A DNA stretch of 63,878 nucleotides from Acidobacteriota bacterium (GCA_034211275.1 JAXHTF010000014.1:1-63878); one strand, 5' to 3'. Shown: positions 51,966-61,070, numbered from the stretch's first letter. Translations and numbers: made by a program. The notes: generated from the letters alone by a model not told the origin.

Positions 51966-52055
51966 CGGGCACGGAGGGGTCTAAGAAACTCGACTTCTCT
52001 GACCCGGCTTGATATTATTTAAAGATATCTCCCGACGCATTTAAGTTCCGCCTTC

Positions 52056-52072
52056 CTGATATTTTCCTGACG
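52056..52072 (+). promoter_or_regulatory. SARP-type direct-repeat box, upstream of paralog 1
   Basis: TTCCTGATA (52053-52061) and TTCCTGACG (52064-52072) repeat with an 11-bp period; the core halves are CTGATA and CTGACG. The second half overlaps a possible -35, and TAATAGGTATAGG (52084-52096) could supply the -10. ATG 52155 is 82 bases downstream. SARP-family activators are known to bind direct repeats spaced by one helical turn next to the -35, and a BTAD regulator is encoded nearby. Confidence 0.55.
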
Positions 52073-52154
52073 GAAATTGTGCCTAATAGGTATAGGCGAT
52101 TCGTTTGAGGTGCGAGTTGACCGGCCTCGGCGAACGCTAGAAAGGAGGCGGGTC

Positions 52155-55097
52155 ATGAACACTTACCGCACCCATTCCTTCTTCGCTTTGGTCATCGTCC
52201 TGGTGACTCTGATACTTCTCGCTGCTACCGCTGCCGGAGCTTCCGGTATCGAGACGCAGGCCCGTCAGGAGCTGGAAGATTCCATCCTCGCGGCGCTGGC
52301 TACGGAAGGCTTCGATGCCGGGAAGCCACCGGTGGAGGAGCCTGCTCCCGGCATGCGCTGCTTGCCCTCCTGCGCGGTGGACGACGGCCGATTCCTCGCC
52401 GTGGTGGCCGGCGCGGATCTGATGACGCTGAGCGAGACCTCGCTGGCCATCGAGATCGCCGTGCCCAGTTCCTGGAGCTCCTTCGAGGTGGGCATCTTCG
52501 ACGCCGACGCCGAAGCCACCAACGGCAACTGGGATGTGGGAGCGGCTCCCTTCATGTATTCGGTCTACGCCGACCCCATGAAGGACGGCAGCACCATGAC
52601 CCTGGTGGCCGGTCCCTTCGCTTGCACCACGCTGCCCAACAACACCTGGTTCGATGTTTCCATCGATGTGGGCCCCGAGGCCCAGGCGCCCAGCGGGCAC
52701 TACTTCTATCGCCTGATCGTCGCGCCCCAGGACCCTAGCCTGACGGTGCTGAACTCCTTCAAGGTGCGCTCCAGCGGCGTGCTCTCCATCGGCGTGGATC
52801 AGCAGCCCTTCGGCTTCTACGCCGCCATCCAGAGCATGGCCGATGCGCAGATTCTCTACCCCGACTTCCCGGAGTACTATCCCGACGCCCTGCCCGGCGA
52901 GCCGGGCTATACCGCCTACGACGGTGAATTCACCTTCTACCTGGACGTCCAGGCCGGTGGGGAAGAGATGGTGGTGTGGGACGGTGACCTGGATCACGGT
53001 GCCTGGGATGGCAGCACTCGGGATACCGACGACCCGGACACCCCCGGCGCTCCCTTCTTGCCGCCGTGGGCGACCATGGACACGCTGCCGGAAGGGGTGG
53101 CGGTAGGCCTCGGCGGAGCCAGTGGCAATCCGCCGGACGATGTGGATCCGGCGGGGCTGGGGATGTATCTGATGCGCTCGCCGTCCATCGTCTTCGAGCT
53201 CATCGATCCCGAGGGCAACGTCTACGCCGAATCCAATCCTTCGGGCAATCAGGAGTGGGAGCAATTCCGCATCGCCACCGGCCCCTTCGATCCCACGACC
53301 GCCGATCAGCCGGCGTCGACGATACCGGCGGGGGTCTGGATTGTGCGGGCTCGCGGTGTGGACATGCAGAACCTGAACTTCTGGCGCTTCTTCAATCCGG
53401 TGCTGTGCACTGAGCCCGACGGTTCTCCCTGCGAGCCTCTGCGGGGCTTCCGGATTGGTGACACCGTGTTCGCAGATAGCGACGAGGACGGTGTTCAGGA
53501 CGCCGGTGAGCCAGGACTGGCGGGAGTGACGGTGGAGCTCCTGGATCCCATGGGTGAGGTGCTGCACTCGACCATCACCGGGGCCGACGGCACCTACTTC
53601 TTCGAGGTGGACGCCGGAGTGCATCGGGTACGGGTGGCTGCCGGCAACTTCGTTCCCGGCGCAGCTCTGGACGGTTGGGTGAGCACCACCGGAGACGAGC
53701 TCACTCGCACGGTGGTGGACGCCAACGTCTGGACTTACGACTTCGGCTACCGCCCCGCCGGCGATCCTTGCCCGCCGACCCTGACCTTCGACACCGCCGC
53801 CGACGGCAGCAACCTGCCCGCCGGTACCGTGGTGCACGAGCAGTGGGCGGAGCTGGGCATCCACGTTGCCAGCGGCGACCCGGTGCACCACCCCGCCATG
53901 ATCTTCGACAGTGCTCATCCCACCGGTGGTGATTGGGATCTGGGCGCCCCCCACCGCGACTTCGGTGGACCGGGCATCGGCACCGGCGGCGCTGCCGGTA
54001 CGCCGGGAGAGAACGCCGTGCCCCAGGGCAAGGTGCTGATCCTGTCGGAGGACGGCGATGCCGGAGATCCCGACGACAACGCCGGTGGCGGTACTTTGGT
54101 CTTCACCTTCGACCATCCGGTGGAAGTGGCTTCCGTGAGCCTGCTGGACATCGAGGCCAGTGGTGCCGGCATGGTGGAAGCCTACGACAGCACCGGGGCC
54201 CTGCTGACGGCGGTGCCCATGCTGGCTCTGGGAGACAACAGCTTCCAGAGTCTGCCCATCGAGGTCGTAGACGTTCGGAGGTTGGAGGTTCACTTCCCCG
54301 AGAGCGGCGCGGTGGCGGCGGTGACCTTCTGCCCTCCGGTGATTACCGGTGGCTGCTTCGGTACCGTGGACTTCGCCCTGGACGGTGAGGGGCTGCCCCT
54401 GGCAGCTGGCCAGAGGGTGAATGACGAGCTGGCCGGGTATGGCATCCAGGTGCTCACCGGTGACCCCGTCAACCATCCGGTGATGGTCTTCGACAGCGCC
54501 CATCCCACCGGTTGGGATTGGGACTTGGGGACGCCCCACGAAGACTTCGGTGGCCCCGGTCGCGGGGATGGCGGCGCCGCCGGCATGCCCGGCGAGAACC
54601 ACCGGTCCTTGGGCAACCTGCTGATCCTCTCCGCCGACGGTGATGCCGGAGATCCGGACGACTTCAACGGTGGAGGAGTCTTCATCTTCCTCTTCGACGA
54701 GCCGGTGGAGATCCGCACCGTGACGGTGGTGGACACCGATTGCGACGAGCCCTTCGGCCGGGTCACCGCCTTCGACGTGCTCGGTTACCCTCTGGCGAGC
54801 CGACCGCTGCAGACTCTGGGTGACAACAGCGTCCAGACGGTGGCGGTGGAGGCCCAGGAGGTGCGGCGCCTGGAGGTCTCCCTGACCGGCAGTGGCGCCG
54901 TGGCGGAGCTGGTGTCCTGCCCCGTGGAGACCGACGCCGGCACTCCCGGAGGGCAGGTCGGGGACGAAGATCCCGATGGCGGTACCGCCGGTGCGCCCGG
55001 TGGAACGCCGCCGTCGGACCCCGATCCTCCGGATTCCGGTCCCACGGATCCGTCTCCGACCAGCCTGGAACGGATGCGCCGCCCCGATCAGGGCTGA
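52155..55097 (+). CDS. Secreted repeat protein, paralog 1
   Basis: I know no named family for this exported protein of about 980 residues. ATG 52155 follows AAAGGAGG by six bases and gives a clear signal peptide (~1-30). Residues ~60-425 form a region shared with the other two paralogs, with landmarks RCLPSC, DDGRFLAV, NGNWDVGAAP, QQPFGFYA, DTDDPDTP, NPSGNQEWEQ and VDMQNLNFWRFF. An SdrD-B-like (Cna-B fold) domain follows (~430-535; GDTVFADSDEDGVQDAGEPG). Unlike its paralogs it then has two copies of a ~190-residue domain (~540-925; FDSAHPTG, DWDLG, EDGDAGDPDD). The tail is rich in Pro, Gly and Asp. No LPXTG or PEP-CTERM anchor is seen. The protein is probably extracellular or surface-bound; its role is unknown. 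Confidence 0.85.
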   Translation: MNTYRTHSFFALVIVLVTLILLAATAAGASGIETQARQELEDSILAALATEGFDAGKPPVEEPAPGMRCLPSCAVDDGRFLAVVAGADLMTLSETSLAIEIAVPSSWSSFEVGIFDADAEATNGNWDVGAAPFMYSVYADPMKDGSTMTLVAGPFACTTLPNNTWFDVSIDVGPEAQAPSGHYFYRLIVAPQDPSLTVLNSFKVRSSGVLSIGVDQQPFGFYAAIQSMADAQILYPDFPEYYPDALPGEPGYTAYDGEFTFYLDVQAGGEEMVVWDGDLDHGAWDGSTRDTDDPDTPGAPFLPPWATMDTLPEGVAVGLGGASGNPPDDVDPAGLGMYLMRSPSIVFELIDPEGNVYAESNPSGNQEWEQFRIATGPFDPTTADQPASTIPAGVWIVRARGVDMQNLNFWRFFNPVLCTEPDGSPCEPLRGFRIGDTVFADSDEDGVQDAGEPGLAGVTVELLDPMGEVLHSTITGADGTYFFEVDAGVHRVRVAAGNFVPGAALDGWVSTTGDELTRTVVDANVWTYDFGYRPAGDPCPPTLTFDTAADGSNLPAGTVVHEQWAELGIHVASGDPVHHPAMIFDSAHPTGGDWDLGAPHRDFGGPGIGTGGAAGTPGENAVPQGKVLILSEDGDAGDPDDNAGGGTLVFTFDHPVEVASVSLLDIEASGAGMVEAYDSTGALLTAVPMLALGDNSFQSLPIEVVDVRRLEVHFPESGAVAAVTFCPPVITGGCFGTVDFALDGEGLPLAAGQRVNDELAGYGIQVLTGDPVNHPVMVFDSAHPTGWDWDLGTPHEDFGGPGRGDGGAAGMPGENHRSLGNLLILSADGDAGDPDDFNGGGVFIFLFDEPVEIRTVTVVDTDCDEPFGRVTAFDVLGYPLASRPLQTLGDNSVQTVAVEAQEVRRLEVSLTGSGAVAELVSCPVETDAGTPGGQVGDEDPDGGTAGAPGGTPPSDPDPPDSGPTDPSPTSLERMRRPDQG

Positions 55098-55182
55098 CGC
55101 CGATCAGGGCTGCAACGGACGGAGTTGAAAGAGGCCCGGGCTCTGCCATCTAGAGCCTGGAGGAGCCCGGGGCCTGATCGAG

Positions 55183-55218
55183 AAGCTGCCGGTGGCCGAG
55201 TGCCATCGGCAGCTTTTT
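55183..55218 (+). terminator. Intrinsic terminator after paralog 1
   Basis: AAGCTGCCGGTGGC (55183-55196) pairs with GCCATCGGCAGCTT (55202-55215) around a 5-base loop, with one G-U pair, and runs into TTTTT. A further inverted repeat (CCCGGGCTC/GAGCCCGGG) lies just upstream. Confidence 0.88.
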
Positions 55219-55231
55219 GATGGGCGAGCGG

Positions 55232-55248
55232 CTGACGCAATCCTGACG
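55232..55248 (+). promoter_or_regulatory. SARP-type direct-repeat box, upstream of paralog 2
   Basis: CTGACG at 55232-55237 and again at 55243-55248 are exact copies with an 11-bp period. Eleven bases further on lies CAATAG, then TATAGA (55269-55274), aligning with TAATAG/TATAGG at the paralog 1 box. ATG 55394 is 145 bases downstream. The box follows immediately after the terminator of paralog 1, so paralog 2 has its own promoter. Confidence 0.6.
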
Positions 55249-55393
55249 CGAGTATTTTTCAATAGCGCTATAGATCCCAGTGGCTCCGTGCCGCCGGCCT
55301 TTCGGAGAGGCTCTCCAAAGGCCCTCAGTGGAGGTGTGTCTTCACGAGGCAGTGCAGGAGCTCGCAGGAAGCGATCCGTCAGGAGGTACTCTC

Positions 55394-58093
55394 ATGATTC
55401 AGCGCCCAATATTGATTCCGGTCCACCGTCTCGCCCTCTTCGCCTCGGTCATGGCCCTGCTGCTCGCAGTGATGCCCGCTGGAGCTCAGCCGGCTTCGCA
55501 GGTGGGGAGCATCGAGGAACTCGCTCGTGAGGAGCTGGAAGCCGCGATGCTCAGCGGGGCGCCCCCAGTGGAGATCTTCCAGGCGGGCGTGGCGGCTCTG
55601 GGAGCCGCCGTTCCCGAGGGTTCGCCGACGATGCGCTGCCTGCCTTCCTGCCTGGTCGACGACGGCCGCTTCCTGGCTGTGGCCTCCGGGGCGAACCTGG
55701 TGACCCTGAGCGAGACTTCCTTGGACGTTCAGGTCGCCGTGCCCGCGGGAGTCTCCAGCTTCCAGATCGGAATCTTCGACGGTGACGCCGATGCCGCCAA
55801 CGGCAATTGGGACGTGGGGGCGGCCCCGTTCACCTACGAGATCTTCGAAGATCCGAACCGCGACGGCTCCAGCTCCGTGTCCGTGGCCGGTCCCTTCGCC
55901 AGTGGCGCCATGCTCAACAATGCCTGGTTCGACATTACGGTGAACGTCGGCCCCGGGGCTCTGGCGCCTAGCGGTGTTGGCTTCTACCGGCTGTCCATCG
56001 CCAGCCAAAACCCTTCCTTGACGGTGCTCAACTCCTTCAAGCTGCGCACCGACGGTGTCGCCTCGGTGGAGGTGCGGCAGCAGCCCTTCGGCTTCTACGC
56101 CGCCATCCAGAGCCTGGCCGACGCCTCGGCGGTGTTCCCGGACTTTCCCACCTACGACTCCGCCGCTCTGCCCGGCTCCCCCGGAGCGTCGAACTACGAC
56201 GGCGAGTTCAATTTCTACCTCGACATCAACTCGTCGGAGGACGATCTGGTGGTTTGGGGTGGTGATCTGGACTACGGGGCCTGGGACGGCAGCACCCGCG
56301 ACACCGACGACCCGGATACTCCCAACGCTCCCTTCCTGCCGCCCTGGGCGACTCTCGACGCCGTGTCCGAGGGGCTTTCCGCCGGCTTGGGCGGAGCCAG
56401 CGGCAATCCGCCGGACGATGTCGACCCGTCGGGGCTGGGCGCCTACCTCCAGCGCTCACCGTCCATCACCTTCGAGCTCATCGATCCCGAGGGCACGGTC
56501 TATCTCAACGACAATCCCTCCGGGAATCAGGAGTGGGAGCAATTTCGCATCGCCACCGGCCCCTTCGATCCCGCCACCGCAGATTTCCCCGCCGCTTCGC
56601 TGCCGGTGGGCACCTGGGTGGTGCGGGCGCGGGGAGTGGATATGCAGAATCTGAACTTCTGGCGCTTCTTTCATCCGGTGCTGTGCAGCGAGCCGGACGG
56701 TTCGCCTTGCGTCGCCCTGCGCTCCTACCTGCTTGGCGATACGGTGTTCGCCGACGACGACGGCAACGGGGTTCAGGACGCTGGGGAAGCGGGCATTGAA
56801 GGCGTCACCCTGCTGCTGCTGGACTCGGACGGCGACCTTGTCGCCAGCACCGTCACCGACGCCGACGGCTACTACGAATTCCCGGTGGACGGCGGCTTCT
56901 ACTCGGTGACCGTGGCAGCTACCAATTTTCTCGCCGGCGGCGCCCTGGAGGGGCTCGAGCTGACCACGGCATTCGATCCATTCGACGTCGAGGTGGTGGA
57001 TGACAACATCCTGACCCTGGACTTTGGCTATCGGGCCACCGGCTCCATTGGCAACTTCGTTTGGTACGACGCCAACGGCGACGGCGTCTTCAACGAGGAT
57101 CCGGGGAGCGGCCTGGGGGACGTGGCGCTGACCCTCATCGAGGCCGGAGGCGACGGCCTGCTGGGCACCGCCGACGACGTCACCGTCGGCACCACCGCCA
57201 CCGATGCCGGCGGGGCCTACGACTTCCTCAATCTGCCGCCGGGGCTCTACCTCGTGGATGTCGACGAGACCACGATTCCCGCCGGGTTGGTGCTCTCCAC
57301 CGGCAATGAGCCTTTCGAGGTGGTGCTGGGAGCCGGTGAGGACTTCGACGACGCCGACTTCGGTTATGCGCCGGACGTCGATCAATGCTCCGCCTGCGAT
57401 GGCAAGGTCACCGAGCTCACCCTGCGCTACTTCGGCGCTGCCGACGGCGTTCAGGTGGAAGTCCGTACCCGCCATCACGGCACCCTGCTCTACTCCGGCG
57501 TCCTCGATAGTGGCGATGTCTTCAGCTTCGTCGGTCAGGATCGCAAGGGCACCGTGGGGCCGGCCATCGAGATCTTCGTCGATGGCCAGTACGTCGCCAT
57601 GCTGCACACCAGCTGCTCCGAGCCCATCGGCCCGGGCACGGTGGCCGGTGACTTCGTGGTGCTGGCGGGGAGCAGCCGCAACGGCGGCGCCCTCTGTCCG
57701 GTGGACGGCGGCGGTGGTGGCGGCGATCCCGGCCCTGGGGACTGCGGCGCCTGCGAGGGCAAGGTCACCGCTCTGACGCTGGAGTATCTCGGGGCGGACA
57801 CCGCCTATGTGGTGGTCTACGCCAACAAGGGCGGCGGCGTGCGCTTCTCCGGCTTCGTGGCTCCGGGAGAGCTCTTCAGCTTCACCGGCGGTGACCGCAA
57901 GGGGACCTTGGGGCCGTCCATCAAGCTCTTCGTCGATGGCCACTACCACACCACCATGCACACCAGCTGCTCGGTGCCCATCGGTCCGGGCACGGTGGCC
58001 AGGGACTTTCTGGTCATCGAAGGAGCCAGCCGCAACGGCGGCGCCCTATGCCCCGTGGACGACGGGGCGGGCACGCCGGTGGCGAAGGGCTGA
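55394..58093 (+). CDS. Secreted repeat protein, paralog 2
   Basis: This exported protein has about 899 residues. ATG 55394 follows AGGAGG by seven bases and starts a signal peptide (~1-33, ending near MPAGAQ). It has the same ~400-residue N-terminal region as paralog 1. Two SdrD-B-like domains follow (~440-545 and ~550-660; GDTVFADDDGNGVQDAGE, NFVWYDANGDGVFNEDPG). Then come two ~110-residue repeats, each opening with CxxC-(D/E)GKVT and holding HTSCS-PIGPGTV and SRNGGALCPVD. A short Gly-rich linker separates them. The paired cysteines suggest disulfides outside the cytoplasm. I cannot assign a function; adhesin, matrix or envelope structural protein are options. It converges with the regulator gene, 64 bases away. 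Confidence 0.85.
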   Translation: MIQRPILIPVHRLALFASVMALLLAVMPAGAQPASQVGSIEELAREELEAAMLSGAPPVEIFQAGVAALGAAVPEGSPTMRCLPSCLVDDGRFLAVASGANLVTLSETSLDVQVAVPAGVSSFQIGIFDGDADAANGNWDVGAAPFTYEIFEDPNRDGSSSVSVAGPFASGAMLNNAWFDITVNVGPGALAPSGVGFYRLSIASQNPSLTVLNSFKLRTDGVASVEVRQQPFGFYAAIQSLADASAVFPDFPTYDSAALPGSPGASNYDGEFNFYLDINSSEDDLVVWGGDLDYGAWDGSTRDTDDPDTPNAPFLPPWATLDAVSEGLSAGLGGASGNPPDDVDPSGLGAYLQRSPSITFELIDPEGTVYLNDNPSGNQEWEQFRIATGPFDPATADFPAASLPVGTWVVRARGVDMQNLNFWRFFHPVLCSEPDGSPCVALRSYLLGDTVFADDDGNGVQDAGEAGIEGVTLLLLDSDGDLVASTVTDADGYYEFPVDGGFYSVTVAATNFLAGGALEGLELTTAFDPFDVEVVDDNILTLDFGYRATGSIGNFVWYDANGDGVFNEDPGSGLGDVALTLIEAGGDGLLGTADDVTVGTTATDAGGAYDFLNLPPGLYLVDVDETTIPAGLVLSTGNEPFEVVLGAGEDFDDADFGYAPDVDQCSACDGKVTELTLRYFGAADGVQVEVRTRHHGTLLYSGVLDSGDVFSFVGQDRKGTVGPAIEIFVDGQYVAMLHTSCSEPIGPGTVAGDFVVLAGSSRNGGALCPVDGGGGGGDPGPGDCGACEGKVTALTLEYLGADTAYVVVYANKGGGVRFSGFVAPGELFSFTGGDRKGTLGPSIKLFVDGHYHTTMHTSCSVPIGPGTVARDFLVIEGASRNGGALCPVDDGAGTPVAKG
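57551..57681 (+). repeat. 131-bp near-identical segment shared by paralogs 2 and 3 (copy 1)
   Basis: This stretch matches 63492-63622 with a single difference, a synonymous GAT/GAC, while flanking codons differ more often. It encodes the middle of the first CxxC-GKVT repeat. The match is too exact for protein-level selection alone. Confidence 0.85.
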
Positions 58094-58157
58094 AGCCCCG
58101 TCGCCGGCTTCAAGTTGGTGGCAGGTACCGGTCAGAGGTACGAGTCAGGAGCGCCGA

Positions 58158-60548
58158 TCAGTCGGTGAAGGGCTCGGCGGCGACGCTCTCCGTGTCCGGG
58201 AGGAAGGGGGCGGCGTCCTCGTTCTCCAGCATCTCCCGGGCCTCGCCCCGCAGCCGCATGAGCTGCCGGCTCAGGTCCTGCGCCTCGGCCTCTTCCATGT
58301 CGGTCTTGGGCAGCAGTTGGAGAGCTCGCTCGCAGTGTAAGAGGGTGCGCACCGGCGACGGGTGCCGCCGCGCCAGGTCCGCCGCACGATGGTGGTAGCG
58401 CACCGCCTGGCGCCAGTCTCCAGCGGCAGCGAAGTGATGGGCCAGGGTCTCCGACCAGGCGACCCACCCCCGCGCCGCCCGTTCCTCCAGCACTTTGGCG
58501 ACCTGGCCGTGGATGGCGGCCCGGCGAGACGGCGGCAGGTGACGGTAGATCACCGTCCGCAGCCGCCGATGACTGAACTCGATGGGGACTCGCAGGTCCG
58601 TCGAGTCGGTGGGAGCGGGACTGGGGTAGCGCTCCACTTCGGCCCAGGGCTCGTCCATGGGGCGCACCATCTGGCGGTCGATCCAGATCTTCAGGTTGGC
58701 CCACACCACCGATAGATCCTCTTTCTCCACCCGTGCCAGCAGGTCGGCATCGAAGCGTTGCCCTACCACCGCCGCCAGGGTCAGCAGGCGGCGGGCGGAG
58801 CGGGGCAGCCGGCGGGCTCGCTCCCAGATCAGCTCGTCGAGGGGGGTGGGTAGCTGGTCCTCTCGAATGTCTAGCTCGCCCTGCCAATGCCACCGCTGAT
58901 CCGGTCCCGGCCGCAGATGGCCGCTCTCGTAGCGGTCGTAGATCACCTCCAGCAGCGCTACCGGCAAGCCGCCGGTCTGGCGTTCCAGATAGCGGGGGAG
59001 GGGGTGATCCTCCGGGGCTGCCAGCAGCTGCTCGCTGACCTGCTCGAGAGCTTCTTCGCCCAGGGGGCCTAGACGCAGCCGGCGCACGGGCGGGGAGTGC
59101 CGGGACAGCCGTTCCACCAGCTCCTCGATGGGGCTTTGGATGTTCTGGCCCTCGGGAAGATGACAGCCGAAGATGCGCACCGGTCCGGCGAGATCGTCGC
59201 TGGCCAGCCGCTCGAGGAGTAAGAAGGTATCTCCACCGGCAAGGTGCAGATCGTCGAGGAAGAGAATCAGCGGTACCGAGGGCTGCTTGGGCTCGAAGGG
59301 ACGGCAGAGCTCCTCCAGCAGCATGCCGGTGGCTTCGAAGAGAGCGTCGGTACCCGCTTCGGGATCGCGTCCGGGCAAATCCGGCCGCTGGGAGCGCAGG
59401 ACGGGAAACATCTCCGTCAGCTCCGCCAGAATGATCGGTGAGAGCTCCGCCAGGGCGCGGCGGATGTAGCCGGTCTGGGACATCACCGCCGACCGCAACG
59501 CCTCCTCCACCGGTTGGTAGCTGCCCGATACCGCTTCGTTGGAGGCTCGGGCGCGCAACAGATTGACTCGTCCCCTGCGCCGGATGCTCTCCACCACCGA
59601 CTCCACCAGATGGCTCTTGCCGACGCCGCCGATGCCCTCGATGAGGCAAATGCGCAGGCCGTCCTTGCCCTCTCCTTCCTGCCACCAATCGAGCAGCTGG
59701 GCCATCTCCTGGGCACGGCCCACCATGCTCAGCTGCGGGTAGTGGCTGGCCATGGCCATGGGCGGGGGTTGGGATTCCACCCGATCCTGGAGCTGGATCC
59801 ACTGGTAGAGGTTGGAGGTCACTTGGCGGGGCTCGATGCCCAGCTCTTCGCGCAGGATGCGGCGGCATTCCTCGAATTGCGCCACCGCCCGTTCCCGCCG
59901 GCCGGTGAGGGCGTAGAGGCGGATCAGCTGGCGATGGGCGAGCTCGGAAAGGGGATCGAGGTTGACCCAGCGCCAGGCGTATTGCACTCCCAGGGAGTAG
60001 CTGCCGCTCTCCAAATAATGCTCGACCAGCGTCTTGAGGGCCTCGATGACGGTTTCCCGGAGCCGTTCCTGCTCGTTGGTCAGCCATTCGTCGAAGGCCG
60101 GCGAGTCCTTGACGTAGAATCCGGCGAGAAAGTCGCCCCGGTACAGCTGCACGGCACCAGCGAGCTCCTTGGGGGTGGTGTCGGAGGAGCTCGTCTCGCT
60201 GCCCGCAAGGACCTGTTGGAAAGCCTCCACGTCACACCAGACGTCGAGATCGCTGCGCAAGCGGATGCTGTTGCGGGTAGCGGTGACCGGCGACGGCTCC
60301 TTGGCGTCCATCTGCAGCGCCGAACGCAGGTTGTAGAGGGCCTGACGAAGGTTGCGCCGTCCGGCGGACTCGTCCAGGTCCGGCCACAGAAGATCGGCGA
60401 GGATGTCCCGGGACAGCTGGCGCTGGCGATTGCATACAAGGTAGGCGAGCAGCGCCCGGACCTTCTGGGATTCAAACCCCGTCAGGCGCTGGGAATCATT
60501 GCGGACGTCGAATCCGCCGAGAAGCCGTATTTCTAGTCGATGCACCAT
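58158..60548 (-). CDS. AfsR/SARP-type regulator: wHTH-BTAD-AAA ATPase
   Basis: This is a transcription regulator of about 796 residues. The N-terminus (~1-100) is an OmpR-type winged helix of SARP style (IRLLGGFDV, SQKVRALLAYL, RDILADLLWPD, NLRQALYNLR). The bacterial transcriptional activation domain follows (~100-255; DVEAFQQ, YRGDFLAGF, FDEWL, LIRLYALTGRRERAVAQFE, ELGIEP). Next comes a signalling ATPase with Walker A GIGGVGKSH (near 300) and Walker B LILFLDDLHLA (near 430). The C-terminus has no LuxR helix-turn-helix and no clear TPR array. ATG 60548 is preceded by GGGAG. Such proteins activate promoters through direct repeats with an 11-bp period. Boxes of that kind lie upstream of two of the flanking secreted-protein genes and in the intergenic region beside this gene, which makes it the likely local activator. 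Confidence 0.9.
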   Translation of the reverse strand: MVHRLEIRLLGGFDVRNDSQRLTGFESQKVRALLAYLVCNRQRQLSRDILADLLWPDLDESAGRRNLRQALYNLRSALQMDAKEPSPVTATRNSIRLRSDLDVWCDVEAFQQVLAGSETSSSDTTPKELAGAVQLYRGDFLAGFYVKDSPAFDEWLTNEQERLRETVIEALKTLVEHYLESGSYSLGVQYAWRWVNLDPLSELAHRQLIRLYALTGRRERAVAQFEECRRILREELGIEPRQVTSNLYQWIQLQDRVESQPPPMAMASHYPQLSMVGRAQEMAQLLDWWQEGEGKDGLRICLIEGIGGVGKSHLVESVVESIRRRGRVNLLRARASNEAVSGSYQPVEEALRSAVMSQTGYIRRALAELSPIILAELTEMFPVLRSQRPDLPGRDPEAGTDALFEATGMLLEELCRPFEPKQPSVPLILFLDDLHLAGGDTFLLLERLASDDLAGPVRIFGCHLPEGQNIQSPIEELVERLSRHSPPVRRLRLGPLGEEALEQVSEQLLAAPEDHPLPRYLERQTGGLPVALLEVIYDRYESGHLRPGPDQRWHWQGELDIREDQLPTPLDELIWERARRLPRSARRLLTLAAVVGQRFDADLLARVEKEDLSVVWANLKIWIDRQMVRPMDEPWAEVERYPSPAPTDSTDLRVPIEFSHRRLRTVIYRHLPPSRRAAIHGQVAKVLEERAARGWVAWSETLAHHFAAAGDWRQAVRYHHRAADLARRHPSPVRTLLHCERALQLLPKTDMEEAEAQDLSRQLMRLRGEAREMLENEDAAPFLPDTESVAAEPFTD

Positions 60549-60706
60549 GCACTCCCGGTAATGGTCCGGCGACCACTACGATTCGGCCAGAACGCTCTAC
60601 GCCGCTGGAATTCACGCCTTGGGCGCCGCGATCCTGGGTGGGGGGGCTCCAAGATTCGCCCTATTCTAGCTCGGCTATGAGTTGGAAATGCAGAAGAGGC
60701 CATTAG

Positions 60707-60723
60707 CTGACGTCTTCCTGACG
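60707..60723 (+). promoter_or_regulatory. SARP-type direct-repeat box, upstream of regulator and paralog 3
   Basis: CTGACG at 60707-60712 and at 60718-60723 repeat with an 11-bp period, in the same orientation as the other two boxes. It lies 158 bases upstream of the minus-strand regulator start and about 630 bases before paralog 3. The -10-like sequence after it (TATTTG) is weak. Autoregulation of the regulator or activation of a plus-strand transcript are both possible. Confidence 0.5.
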
Positions 60724-60890
60724 GCAATCTTGGATCATCTATTTGTCCAGCGGGATTGACGCCGGGTTGTTCAAGGCTAAACCTCCTCGAATTCCCGATT
60801 TCAGCTTCCGCCCGGACGAGAACAGACCGTCTCGCTCTACGGAAGAGCATCCAGGCGCAGCGGATGCCTACCGTGGTTCGAGGTCCTCCC

Positions 60891-60934
60891 GGCGGTAGTG
60901 GCTGTCTCCAAGGCAGGCTGCCGCCCCTTTTTTT
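60891..60934 (+). terminator. Possible intrinsic terminator in the intergenic region
   Basis: GGCGGTAG (60891-60898) pairs with CTGCCGCC (60918-60925), with one G-U pair, around a 19-base loop that can itself pair. Seven T residues follow at 60928-60934. No plus-strand gene ends here, so it may end a short RNA starting near the SARP-type box or act as an attenuator. Confidence 0.45.
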
Positions 60935-60971
60935 GTCCTGAATACAAGATTGTGCGGAGAAGTCCACCGGG

Positions 60972-61070
60972 CTTGCCGGGGCGAGGGAGCCCTGGAGTTT
61001 CTCCCCGCCCGGGAGTTTCTCCGGGGGTGGGCGGAATCCGTCGAAATCGCCTCGGGCCCCGCCCGGCAAG
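60972..61070 (+). other. Potential structured RNA segment
   Basis: CTTGCCGGG (60972-60980) pairs perfectly with CCCGGCAAG (61062-61070), and CGAGG (60982-60986) with CCTCG (61050-61054). Inside, GGAGTTTCTCC occurs twice (60994-61004 and 61012-61022), each copy a small hairpin GGAG-ttt-CTCC. This could be a leader structure, an ncRNA or a degraded mobile repeat; I cannot decide. Confidence 0.35.

Noticed and set aside
59514-60536. 340-codon plus-strand open frame opposite the regulator
   Set aside because: It is the complement of a clear wHTH-BTAD reading frame, with no homology signal or ribosome site.
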